The notes under the pieces are model-generated. The model saw only the letters and a program-made list of their open reading frames with translations, ran no database searches and was not told where the DNA came from. A stretch of DNA of 64,000 nucleotides from Spirillospora albida (GTDB taxonomy: Bacteria; Actinomycetota; Actinomycetes; Streptosporangiales; Streptosporangiaceae): the NCBI RefSeq assembly GCF_000718255.1, contig NZ_JOFJ01000008.1, forward strand, positions 62,001-126,000. The letters are read 5' to 3'. Made by a program: the position numbers and the translations under genes. Shown piece after piece: positions 24,793 to 31,893 of the stretch. Positions within the stretch are counted from its first letter, which is position 1. Each line of letters opens with the position of its first letter.

Positions 24793-24808
24793 CCTTCCGT
24801 ACGGAGAA

Positions 24809-24842
24809 GGCCCGGCCGGAACCCACTCGGGTCCGCCGGGCC
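24809..24842 (+). terminator. Terminator-like hairpin after the CDF gene
   Basis: GGCCCGGCCGGA (24809-24820) pairs with TCCGCCGGGCC (24832-24842): eleven base pairs with one bulged C and an 11-base loop. A weakly T-containing stretch follows. It sits just after the end of the phosphomannomutase-to-CDF operon. Confidence 0.55.
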
Positions 24843-25205
24843 TGCCGTTGTCAGGGGCACGGGTTCCCTCGCCGGGCGGCCGCCGCGATCGGTCGACCCC
24901 AGCCCAGGTGAGACCGGTGCGTGCGTCCGCGGAGGCGGATGCCGCGGCCGTCCGGCGAGGTGCTCCCATGCTTCCCCGCCCGGACCCCTGAACCGGGCGG
25001 TTCTGGTGTGACCGCGGCGGCGCCACCGGACCCCCTTGCCGGCGGCGGCCGCCTTGCGGTCACAGGGAAGACACTACGTTCGCGCCGGTCCCCGGGACGT
25101 CCCCCGGAAGGAGGGACCCGGGGTCGTCCTCCAGGGGGATCCAGCCCGCCCGCATACCACCGCGAGGTGAGGCGGAACCCTGGTATCGGCGGCCAGTATG
25201 GAGGG
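24843..25205 (+). other. Non-coding spacer before the histidine kinase gene
   Basis: After the hairpin, these 363 bases hold no convincing gene. Codon-like GC bias is absent, and open frames here are Arg/Pro-rich in every direction. GC-rich inverted segments occur around 25087-25125 (CCCCGGG and CCCGGGG arms). The kinase promoter must be in the last 100 bases, but no clear -35/-10 pair was found. Confidence 0.4.
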
Positions 25206-26735
25206 GTGAGCAGTGACGACCGCCCCGGCCCGCCCCGTCCCGGACCCGACCCCGCGAGGTTCGGGCCCGCCGTCGCGCACCACGCGTGGAGGCTGTCCGG
25301 CCGCGTCGTCGCGGGGTTCGGGCAGCTGCTGCTGTGGGCGCTGACCGGCCTCGGCCGGCTGCTGCGCCCCCTGGCGGTCAGGCTCGGCGCCCGGCTGACC
25401 GGGGCCGGACCGGGCGGCGCGGGAGCGACCCGGACGGCGCCGCTGCCCCGCTGGTCCGGTGCCTGGCGGGAGTTCCGCGCGGCGTGGTACTTCGCGCCGC
25501 TGACCGGGTTCGCGCTCACGCTCGCGGCGGTCGCGGAGCTGTCCCGCAGCGTCGACACGCCGCTCAGCGTCCCGTTCGGGTTCGCGGTCGCGACGACGCT
25601 GCCGCTCGTCTGGCGGCGCGAGTTCGTCCGTCCGGTGTCGGCCATGGTGCTCGGCGCGTTCGCCGCGGCCCTCCTCACCGGCCAGGGCGTCCTCATCACC
25701 AGCACGTTCGCCGCCCTGTACGCGCTGTACGCGCTGGGGCGCCTGCTGCCCCGCCAGTCGACCGGCGTCCTCGCGGCGGGCAGCGCCGCGACCGTCGGCG
25801 TCGTGTACCTCGCCACCTCGACGCTGGACGACGTGCCGTGGCCGGCCGCGCTCATCGGCGTCCTCGCCGCCATCGGTCTCGGGGACGCCCGCCGCGCCGT
25901 GGAGAGCGCCGGGCGCACCGAGGCGGAGGCCGCCGAGCGGACCAGCGAGACCCTCACCCGCCTCAACACCGTCCAGCGGGAGCAGGCCGTCATGCGCGAG
26001 CGCGCCCGCATCGCGCGCGAGCTGCACGACGTCGTCGCGCACTCCGTCTCGATGATCGCGGTGCAGGCGGAGACCGCGCCGTACACCATGCAGGACCTGT
26101 CGCCCGAGGCCCGCGCCGGCTACACGGAGATCGCGAAGACGGCCCGCGATGCGCTCGTCGAGATGCGGCGGCTGCTCAGCGTGCTGCGCGCGGACGCTCA
26201 GCCGGAGCCCGAGTCGGCCCCCCAGCCCCGCCTCGACCGGCTGCCCGACCTCATCGAGCAGCACCGCGGCGCCGGCGGCCACGTCGACCTCGCCGTCCAC
26301 GGCGACCCCCGGGAGCTGTCCACGACGGTCGAGCTGTCGGCCTACCGGATCGTCCAGGAGGCCCTGACGAACGCGCGGCGGCACGCGCCCGGCGCGGAGG
26401 TCCGCGTCGACCTGACGTTCCTGCCGGACCGGCTCGCCGTCCGGGTCCGGGACGACGGCGCCCACGCCCCGACGATGATCCTGAACCGGGACGGCGACCC
26501 CTCCCGTACCGCCGTACTGAACGGCGACCCCGCCGGGGCGACCCGGCTGGAGCAGCCCTCCGGCGGGCCCTCCGGCGGGCATGGTCTCGTGGGGATGCGG
26601 GAACGTGCGACCATGCTGGGCGGACGGTTCTCCGCCGGCCGCGCCGCCGAGGGCGGGTTCCTGGTGGAGGCCGAGCTTCCGCTCGACACAGAGGAGAGGC
26701 ACGCCCGTGCATCCGGTTCCGAGGCGCCCCGCTGA
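25206..26735 (+). CDS. NarL-type sensor histidine kinase
   Basis: A 509-residue kinase. About residues 95-220 hold four to five hydrophobic segments. A coiled region follows, and then the HisKA_3 dimerisation and phosphoacceptor motif ERARIARELHDVVAHSVSM, whose histidine is in ELHD. The ATPase domain has the N-box QEALTNARRHAP, VRVRDDG, and the glycine-rich GHGLVGMRERATMLGG. Between these last two blocks is an insertion of about 38 residues rich in D, G, P and N. GTG 25206 is the best start although GGAGG lies only one base away. The response regulator follows after 18 bases. Confidence 0.85.
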   Translation: MSSDDRPGPPRPGPDPARFGPAVAHHAWRLSGRVVAGFGQLLLWALTGLGRLLRPLAVRLGARLTGAGPGGAGATRTAPLPRWSGAWREFRAAWYFAPLTGFALTLAAVAELSRSVDTPLSVPFGFAVATTLPLVWRREFVRPVSAMVLGAFAAALLTGQGVLITSTFAALYALYALGRLLPRQSTGVLAAGSAATVGVVYLATSTLDDVPWPAALIGVLAAIGLGDARRAVESAGRTEAEAAERTSETLTRLNTVQREQAVMRERARIARELHDVVAHSVSMIAVQAETAPYTMQDLSPEARAGYTEIAKTARDALVEMRRLLSVLRADAQPEPESAPQPRLDRLPDLIEQHRGAGGHVDLAVHGDPRELSTTVELSAYRIVQEALTNARRHAPGAEVRVDLTFLPDRLAVRVRDDGAHAPTMILNRDGDPSRTAVLNGDPAGATRLEQPSGGPSGGHGLVGMRERATMLGGRFSAGRAAEGGFLVEAELPLDTEERHARASGSEAPR

Positions 26736-26753
26736 CACCCGGGGGCGGCGACG

Positions 26754-27428
26754 GTGATCAACGTCCTGATCGCGGACGACCAGACGATCGTCCGCGCCGG
26801 GTTCGCCGCCCTCCTCGGTGCGCAGGAGGACATCACCGTCGTCGGTGAGGCCGCCGACGGCCGCGAGGCGGTCGCGCTCGCCGAGCGCCGCCGCCCCGAC
26901 GTCGTCGTGATGGACATCCGGATGCCGAACATGGACGGCATCGAGGCGACCCGCCGCATCCTCGACCTGCCCGGCGCCGACGACGTCCGGGTCCTCGTGC
27001 TCACCACCTTCGACGTGGACGAGTACGTCTACGAGGCGCTGTCCGTCGGCGCGAGCGGCTTCCTGCTGAAGGACGCGACCGCCGAGGACCTCGTCGCCGC
27101 CGTCCGCGTCGTCGCGCGCGGCGACTCGCTCCTCGCGCCCCAGGTGACCGGACGCCTCATCAGGGAGTTCAGCCGGCAGCGGCGCAACCGCCCGCAGCCC
27201 CCGCAGGCGCTCTCGACCCTGACCGCCCGCGAGACCGAGGTGCTCGTCCTGATCGCGGGCGGCCTGTCCAACGGCGAGATCGCGGCGCGCCTGTTCGTCA
27301 GCGAGCACACGGTGAAGACCCATGTCGCGCGCGTCTTCACCAAGCTGAGCCTCCGCGACCGCGCCCAGGCGGTCATGCTCGCCTACGAGGCGGGCGTCGT
27401 CGTCCCCGGCGACGGCGGCCCCGGCTGA
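26754..27428 (+). CDS. NarL/LuxR-family response regulator
   Basis: A 224-residue regulator paired with the preceding kinase. The receiver domain has the acidic pair DD at residues 8-9, the phosphorylation aspartate in VVMDIRMPNMDG, the conserved threonine in VLTTFD and lysine in FLLKDATAEDL. A LuxR-type HTH follows: LTARETEVLVLIAGGLSNGEIAARLFVSEHTVKTHVARVFTKL. It starts at GTG 26754 and is read as the second gene of the operon. Its last 46 bases overlap, antisense, the end of the MerR gene. Confidence 0.9.
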   Translation: MINVLIADDQTIVRAGFAALLGAQEDITVVGEAADGREAVALAERRRPDVVVMDIRMPNMDGIEATRRILDLPGADDVRVLVLTTFDVDEYVYEALSVGASGFLLKDATAEDLVAAVRVVARGDSLLAPQVTGRLIREFSRQRRNRPQPPQALSTLTARETEVLVLIAGGLSNGEIAARLFVSEHTVKTHVARVFTKLSLRDRAQAVMLAYEAGVVVPGDGGPG

Positions 27429-27757
27429 CGCCGCAGCAGGCGCAGCGCCTTCTCCTTCTCGAAGTCGAGCGCCCGCGCGGGCGGCGGCGACAGCCGTCCG
27501 ATCCGCTCGCCCAGCTCACGGACGCGCGCCTGCACCTGCGGCTCGGCCAGCACCCGCAGCCCGAACGCCAGCTCCGCCGGACCGATGTCGTACCGCTTCT
27601 CCAGGGCGAGGCCCAGCGCGACGGCCCGCAGTTCCGCGTCCCCGAACCGGCGGTGGCCGCCCGGCTCCCGGGTCGCGGGCAGCAGCCCCAGCGCCTCCCG
27701 GTAGCGGAGCATGCGGGGTGAGGTGCCGAGCCGCCGGGCGGCCTCCGTGATGCGCAT
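27383..27757 (-). CDS. MerR-family transcriptional regulator
   Basis: A 124-residue MerR-type regulator. It starts MRITEAARRLGTSPRMLRYREALGLLPATREPGGHRRF, the full winged HTH of the family, followed by a helical region and a short coiled C-terminus (ALDFEKEKALRLLRRQ). There are no effector-binding cysteines and no large ligand domain, so the signal is unknown. It is divergent from ahcY with 110 bases between starts and may control it or itself. Its final 46 bases overlap the response regulator gene tail to tail, which is unusual for two genuine genes. Confidence 0.75.
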   Translation of the reverse strand: MRITEAARRLGTSPRMLRYREALGLLPATREPGGHRRFGDAELRAVALGLALEKRYDIGPAELAFGLRVLAEPQVQARVRELGERIGRLSPPPARALDFEKEKALRLLRRQPGPPSPGTTTPAS

Positions 27758-27813
27758 CCGCCAATTCTGACAAATCTGTGTAAGGAATACCCGTCCGGGT
27801 GCCCGGCCGCCCC

Positions 27814-27819
27814 TACACT
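27814..27819 (+). promoter_or_regulatory. Candidate -10 element for ahcY
   Basis: TACACT (TAnnnT) stands 48 bases before the ahcY start in the MerR-ahcY divergent gap. AAGGAG at 27852-27857 serves as ribosome site. The -35 region is not clear, as often in this GC-rich setting. Confidence 0.35.
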
Positions 27820-27867
27820 CGATGCGGCGGGACACCCTTCCTCGCGGACACAAGGAGCAACGAGAGC

Positions 27868-29298
27868 ATGGACTACAAGGTCGCCGACCTTTCGCTGGCC
27901 GACTTCGGGCGCCGGGAGATCCGGCTCGCCGAGCACGAGATGCCCGGCCTGATGGCGGTGCGCGAGGAGTACGCCGCCGCGCAGCCGCTGCGCGGAGCCA
28001 AGATCATGGGCTCGCTGCACATGACCATCCAGACGGCCGTGCTGATCGAGACGCTCGTCGCGCTCGGCGCCGACGTCCGCTGGGTGTCCTGCAACATCTT
28101 CTCCACCCAGGACCACGCCGCCGCCGCGGTCGTCGTCGGCAAGGACGGCACCGTCGAGGACCCGAAGGGCGTCCCGGTGTTCGCCTGGAAGGGCGAGACC
28201 CTCGAAGAGTACTGGTGGTGCACCGACCAGGCCCTCCAGTGGCCCGACGGCACCGGCCCCAACATGATCCTGGACGACGGCGGCGACGCCACCCTCCTCG
28301 TCCACAAGGGCGCCGAGTACGAGAAGGCGGGCGCCGTGCCCACCGCCTCCGCGGACGACCCCGAGGAGTGGGCCATCATCCTCGACACCCTCCGCCGCAC
28401 CATCGCGGAGAAGCCCGGCCGCTGGACGGCCGCCGCCGCCGAGATCAAGGGCGTCACCGAGGAGACCACCACCGGCGTCCACCGCCTCTACGAGATGGCG
28501 AAGGCCGGCACCCTCGCCTTCCCGGCGATCAACGTCAACGACTCCGTCACCAAGTCGAAGTTCGACAACAAGTACGGCTGCCGCCACTCCGTCATCGACG
28601 GCCTCAACCGCGCCACCGACGTCCTCATCGGCGGCAAGGTCGCGGTCGTCGCGGGCTACGGCGACGTCGGCAAGGGCTGCGCCGACGCCCTCCGCGGCCA
28701 GGGCGCCCGCGTCATCGTCACGGAAATCGACCCCATCTGCGCGCTCCAGGCCGCGATGGACGGCTTCCAGGTCACCACCCTCGAGGACGTCGTCGAGACC
28801 GCCGACATCTTCGTCACCACCACCGGCAACTTCAACATCATCACGGCCGACCACATGGCCCGGATGAAGCACCAGGCGATCGTGTCCAACATCGGGCACT
28901 TCGACAACGAGATCGACATGGCCGGGCTCGCCAGGACCCCGGGCATCGAGAAGATCGAGATCAAGCCGCAGGTCCACGAGTGGCGCTTCGCCGACGGCCA
29001 CTCCATCCTCGTCCTCGCCGAGGGCCGCCTGATGAACCTCGGCTGCGCCACCGGCCACCCGTCCTTCGTGATGTCCAACTCCTTCACGAACCAGGTCATC
29101 GCGCAGATCGAGCTCTTCACCAAGCCCGACGAGTACCCGATCGGCGTCTACGTCCTGCCGAAGCACCTCGACGAGAAGGTCGCCCGCCTCCACCTCGACG
29201 CCCTCGGCGTCAAGCTCACCGAGCTCACCAAGGAGCAGGCCGCCTACATCGGCGTCCACGTCGAAGGCCCCTACAAGCCCGACCACTACCGTTATTGA
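27868..29298 (+). CDS. ahcY: Adenosylhomocysteinase, long bacterial form
   Basis: A 476-residue NAD-dependent enzyme that splits S-adenosylhomocysteine into adenosine and homocysteine, keeping methyl-transfer reactions running. Substrate and catalytic segments are intact: GSLHMTIQTA, the aspartate in LDDGGD, the glutamate in EETTTG and the lysine/aspartate of NDSVTKSKFDNKYG. The NAD fold has GYGDVGKG. The C-terminus ends KPDHYRY, the lysine/tyrosine tail that closes over the cofactor of the neighbouring subunit. Length is that of the bacterial/mycobacterial form carrying the roughly 40-residue insertion. ATG 27868 has AAGGAG upstream. Confidence 0.95.
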   Translation: MDYKVADLSLADFGRREIRLAEHEMPGLMAVREEYAAAQPLRGAKIMGSLHMTIQTAVLIETLVALGADVRWVSCNIFSTQDHAAAAVVVGKDGTVEDPKGVPVFAWKGETLEEYWWCTDQALQWPDGTGPNMILDDGGDATLLVHKGAEYEKAGAVPTASADDPEEWAIILDTLRRTIAEKPGRWTAAAAEIKGVTEETTTGVHRLYEMAKAGTLAFPAINVNDSVTKSKFDNKYGCRHSVIDGLNRATDVLIGGKVAVVAGYGDVGKGCADALRGQGARVIVTEIDPICALQAAMDGFQVTTLEDVVETADIFVTTTGNFNIITADHMARMKHQAIVSNIGHFDNEIDMAGLARTPGIEKIEIKPQVHEWRFADGHSILVLAEGRLMNLGCATGHPSFVMSNSFTNQVIAQIELFTKPDEYPIGVYVLPKHLDEKVARLHLDALGVKLTELTKEQAAYIGVHVEGPYKPDHYRY

Positions 29299-29300
29299 TT

Positions 29301-29434
29301 GCGGCGCCCTTGGCGTCAGGCGCTAGAGCGCCTTCCTTCTACGGGCGCCGCGTGCGATCGCCGTGTCCATTGCACCGCCCTCGGCGTCAGGCGCTAGAGC
29401 GCCTTCCTTCAGCGGGCGCCGCGTGCGATCGCTG
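29301..29434. repeat. REP-like palindromic element, two tandem copies (B and C)
   Basis: Copy B is 29301-29364 and copy C is 29371-29434, a period of 71 bases. Both contain GGCGTCAGGCGCTAGAGCGC, then TTCCTTC, GCGGGCGCC or CGGGCGCC, and GCGTGCGATCG. The inner part AGGCGCT-AG-AGCGCCT is a perfect 7-bp palindrome with a 2-base loop. In copy B an outer stem GGCGCCC (29303-29309)/GGGCGCC (29343-29349) encloses it. A diverged third copy lies at 20491. They fill the gap between the two adenosylhomocysteinase genes. Confidence 0.75.
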
Positions 29435-29579
29435 TATCGCTTCGACTCGCCTAGCGGCTCGCTGCGCGATCAGATTCTTGCTTCGCTCGAATCCGGCTTC
29501 GCTCGCGATCGCAACGGTTCGGGTCGTTGGGGGCCGAGGTGCCCGCTGAGACCGTGGGCTGTTCCAGATGGTCATCGAT
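29435..29579 (+). other. Lower-GC spacer between the two adenosylhomocysteinase genes
   Basis: This stretch after the tandem elements contains further short repeats of GCGATC and TTCGCT/CTTCGCTC (about 29441-29515) and no gene with normal codon bias. It may hold the promoter of the second hydrolase gene, but no convincing hexamer pair was seen. Confidence 0.35.
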
Positions 29580-29608
29580 GCCGCCGGGCGGGTGTCCCGC
29601 CCGGCGGC
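29580..29608 (+). promoter_or_regulatory. Very strong 13-bp hairpin just upstream of the second hydrolase gene
   Basis: GCCGCCGGGCGGG (29580-29592) and CCCGCCCGGCGGC (29596-29608) are perfect reverse complements around the loop TGT. The structure ends 16 bases before the ATG at 29625. It could be a terminator of upstream transcription, or a leader hairpin that affects translation of the gene. No T-run follows (CTCGGCTTAGGGG). Confidence 0.6.
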
Positions 29609-29624
29609 TCGGCTTAGGGGTTGC

Positions 29625-30881
29625 ATGAGTGACATCGCGGACGCCTCGCTCGCTTGGGACGGCGTCAAACGGATCGAGTGGGCCGACCGGGGCATGCCCG
29701 TCCTGCGGCAGATCCGGGAGCGGTTCGCCGCCGAACGCCCCCTGGACGGCCTCCGCGTCGCCGCGTGCATGCACATCACCACCGAGACCGCCGGGCTGAT
29801 CCGCACGCTCCAGGCCGGCGGCGCGAGTGTGGCGCTCGCCGCGTCCAACCCCCTGTCCACACAGGACGACACCGCCGCCGCGCTCGTCGAGGAGTACGGG
29901 GCGGAGGTGTTCGCGCGGGCGGGCACCGACCGGGAGGGCTACTACGCCCACATCCACCAGGCCCTCGAAACGCAGCCCGACCTCGTCCTGGACGACGGCT
30001 GCGACCTGGTCAACACGCTGCACATCGACCGCCCCGACCTCCTGGGCACGGTCAGGGCGGGCTGCGAGCAGACGACGACGGGCGTGATCCGGCTGCACCA
30101 GATGGCGCGCGAGGGCGCGCTGCGCTTCCCGATGGTCGCGGTGAACGACACCGACACCAAGCACATGTTCGACAACCGGTACGGCACCGGCCAGTCGACG
30201 CTGGACGGCATCATCCGGGCCACGAACACCCTGCTCGCCGGCAAGACCATCGTCATCGCGGGCTTCGGCTACTGCGGCCGGGGACTGGCCGAACGCGCCC
30301 GCGGCCTTGGCGCCCGCGTCGTCATCACCGAGATCGACCCGGTGAAGGCCCTGGACGCCGCGTTGCAGGGCTACGCCGTCCAGCCCATGTCGGAGGCCGC
30401 CCCGCACGGCGACGTGTTCATCACCGTCACGGGCAACCGCGAGGTGGTGAACGGCTCCCATCTGGCCGTGATGAAGGACGGCGCGATCCTCGCGAACTCC
30501 GGTCATTTCGACGTGGAGATCGACGTCCGGGCCCTGGAAGAGATGGCCGTGGATGTGCATCGCGGCGTCCGCCCCCAGGCCGACGAGTACGTCCTCGCGG
30601 ACGGCCGCCGCCTGGTCCTCCTGGCGGAGGGCCGTCTGGTCAACCTGGCCGCCGCGGAAGGCCACCCGGCCGCCGTCATGGACATGTCCTTCGCCGACCA
30701 GGCCCTCACCTGCGCCTGGCTCGCGAAGGCCGCCGAGACCCTGGCCCCGGCCGTCCACGACGTCCCCGAGGCCATCGACACCGAAGTGGCCCGCCTCAAG
30801 CTGGCCTCGATGTCGATAGCGATCGACACCCTGACCCCCGACCAAGAGGACTACCTCAGCTCCTGGCGCCTAGGCTCCTGA
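29625..30881 (+). CDS. Adenosylhomocysteinase paralogue, short (archaeal/thermophile-like) form
   Basis: A 418-residue second member of the adenosylhomocysteinase family. It keeps the substrate and catalytic segments: CMHITTETA, LDDGCD, EQTTTG, NDTDTKHMFDNRYG and a Rossmann motif GFGYCGRG. It lacks the roughly 40-residue insertion and the C-terminal Lys-x5-Tyr tail of the long form, ending TPDQEDYLSSWRLGS. That combination is typical of archaeal and thermophile enzymes, which can also process S-inosylhomocysteine. ATG 29625 follows AGGGG closely. It is probably active; the preferred substrate is open. Confidence 0.88.
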   Translation: MSDIADASLAWDGVKRIEWADRGMPVLRQIRERFAAERPLDGLRVAACMHITTETAGLIRTLQAGGASVALAASNPLSTQDDTAAALVEEYGAEVFARAGTDREGYYAHIHQALETQPDLVLDDGCDLVNTLHIDRPDLLGTVRAGCEQTTTGVIRLHQMAREGALRFPMVAVNDTDTKHMFDNRYGTGQSTLDGIIRATNTLLAGKTIVIAGFGYCGRGLAERARGLGARVVITEIDPVKALDAALQGYAVQPMSEAAPHGDVFITVTGNREVVNGSHLAVMKDGAILANSGHFDVEIDVRALEEMAVDVHRGVRPQADEYVLADGRRLVLLAEGRLVNLAAAEGHPAAVMDMSFADQALTCAWLAKAAETLAPAVHDVPEAIDTEVARLKLASMSIAIDTLTPDQEDYLSSWRLGS

Positions 30882-30926
30882 CCCTGTCGTGCTTGCAAAA
30901 GTGTGCACTCTGTACGCTCTGCGCAC

Positions 30927-30932
30927 TATGCT
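30927..30932 (+). promoter_or_regulatory. Candidate -10 of the Phd/RelE toxin-antitoxin operon
   Basis: TATGCT ends six bases before the antitoxin ATG at 30939, with no ribosome site between, which suggests a leaderless mRNA. Upstream lies GTGCAC-TCTGTACGCTCT-GCGCAC, an imperfect repeat that could be the autoregulatory operator. Confidence 0.4.
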
Positions 30933-30938
30933 TTCGGT

Positions 30939-31226
30939 ATGGATTCGTATCCGATCAAGGAAGCCCGCAACTGCCTCGGGGACCTGCACGCCTCGGTGGT
31001 TCACGGCCGGTCGCATCCGCGGATCACCAAGAACGGCAAGGATCCGGTGGTGCTGGTCAGAGAGGAGGAATGGCAGGAACTCCAGCAGCTTCGCCGTGAA
31101 CGCGCCGCCAGGCATGCGGATGAGGAAGCCGGTCGGATCAAGGCCTACCTGGACGCCGGTGAGACCCCGCCGGGTTATGAGGTCTACACCCGTGAGCAGG
31201 TCATTTCAGGGGACTGGCTTGCCTGA
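30939..31226 (+). CDS. Antitoxin of the Phd/YefM family
   Basis: A 95-residue antitoxin. The first 50 residues match the Phd/YefM DNA-binding fold: SYPIKEARNCLGDLHASVVHG, then the hairpin PRITKNGKDPVVLVREEEW. The rest is a charged, probably disordered tail (QQLRRERAARHADEEAGRIKAYLDAG) that would wrap and neutralise the toxin. ATG 30939 was chosen over 30903 because the family begins there and the -10 element fits a leaderless start. The toxin gene overlaps its end by eight bases. Confidence 0.82.
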   Translation: MDSYPIKEARNCLGDLHASVVHGRSHPRITKNGKDPVVLVREEEWQELQQLRRERAARHADEEAGRIKAYLDAGETPPGYEVYTREQVISGDWLA

Positions 31227-31467
31227 TCAACTCGTCGTCCCTCGAGCGATCCGCCTGCAGATCATGGGCATGGCGCCGCGCTATCGCACCGCGATGCGGT
31301 TGGTGATCATGTCGCTGCTGACGGACCCGATCCCGCCCGACGCGAAGCCGCTGGGAATCGAAGGCCTGGAGCATGCCCACTACGTCGTCGTCCGCGACGA
31401 TGTCACCGTCTACTACCTGGTCATGGGAGAGACCGTTGTGATCAACAACGTGCATCCCGACAGCTGA
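31219..31467 (+). CDS. RelE/ParE-type toxin
   Basis: An 82-residue toxin, presumably a ribosome-dependent mRNA interferase of the RelE superfamily. The C-terminal half carries the family pattern of beta strands, HAHYVVVRDDVTVYYLV, and ends with VVINNVHPDS. It uses a TTG start at 31219 inside the antitoxin gene, preceded by AGGGG six bases away, so the toxin is translated only with the antitoxin. ParE-like gyrase inhibition is the alternative activity, since the catalytic residues of RelE proteins are variable. Confidence 0.75.
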   Translation: MPDQLVVPRAIRLQIMGMAPRYRTAMRLVIMSLLTDPIPPDAKPLGIEGLEHAHYVVVRDDVTVYYLVMGETVVINNVHPDS

Positions 31468-31519
31468 CGGGTGCCCGGGCGGGGGCGCCGGTGCAGGATG
31501 TCTCGCCGGCGTGGTGCTT

Positions 31520-31739
31520 AGGGCGGTACCGTCGCGGTCGTCGGGGACGGTGCGGTCGGCCTGTGCGGCGTGCTGGCGGCCGCCCGGCTCCACCCGCCCT
31601 GGCGGTCACGTGGGTCGTCGGTGTGGCCCACGACGTGCTGCTGCCGGTGGACGAACTGTTCTTCGCCCAGAAGCAGGCGGCCGAAGGCTGCAAGGCCATG
31701 GACGAGCGCCGCGCCATCAAGGTGCTGCTGCGCCCGTGA
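31520..31739 (+). pseudogene. Remnant of a zinc-dependent alcohol dehydrogenase
   Basis: Two pieces of one protein family lie here in different frames. At about 31522-31593 the frame reads TVAVVGDGAVGLCGVLAAARL, the NAD-binding start of the Rossmann domain. At about 31660-31739 another frame reads QAAEGCKAMDERRAIKVLLRP followed by a stop, the usual C-terminus of such dehydrogenases. The roughly 100-150 residues between them and the whole catalytic domain are missing. It is a deletion remnant with no function expected. The rest of 31468-31893 shows no gene. Confidence 0.6.
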
Positions 31740-31893
31740 TGCCGTCCCACCGGGGAGGTCAGGCTTCGGGTGGTGGGTTGTCGCTGACCTCCTTGAGCCT
31801 GGGCTCCTGACCGCGCGCCGATGGCAGTGGCCGCGTAGGCCGGCGCGACATCAGGGGCTTTTCTGGACGAAGCGATCCCGCCATGATGTCCGG
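31740..31893 (+). other. Non-coding spacer before the VWA gene
   Basis: These 154 bases separate the dehydrogenase remnant from the VWA fusion gene. Nothing protein-like was seen. The only short signal is CATGATGTCCGGGTG immediately at the gene start. Confidence 0.3.

Noticed and set aside
29299..29624. SAH riboswitch upstream of the second hydrolase gene
   Set aside because: I could not see the conserved core of that riboswitch. The strong structures are REP-like palindromes and one simple hairpin.
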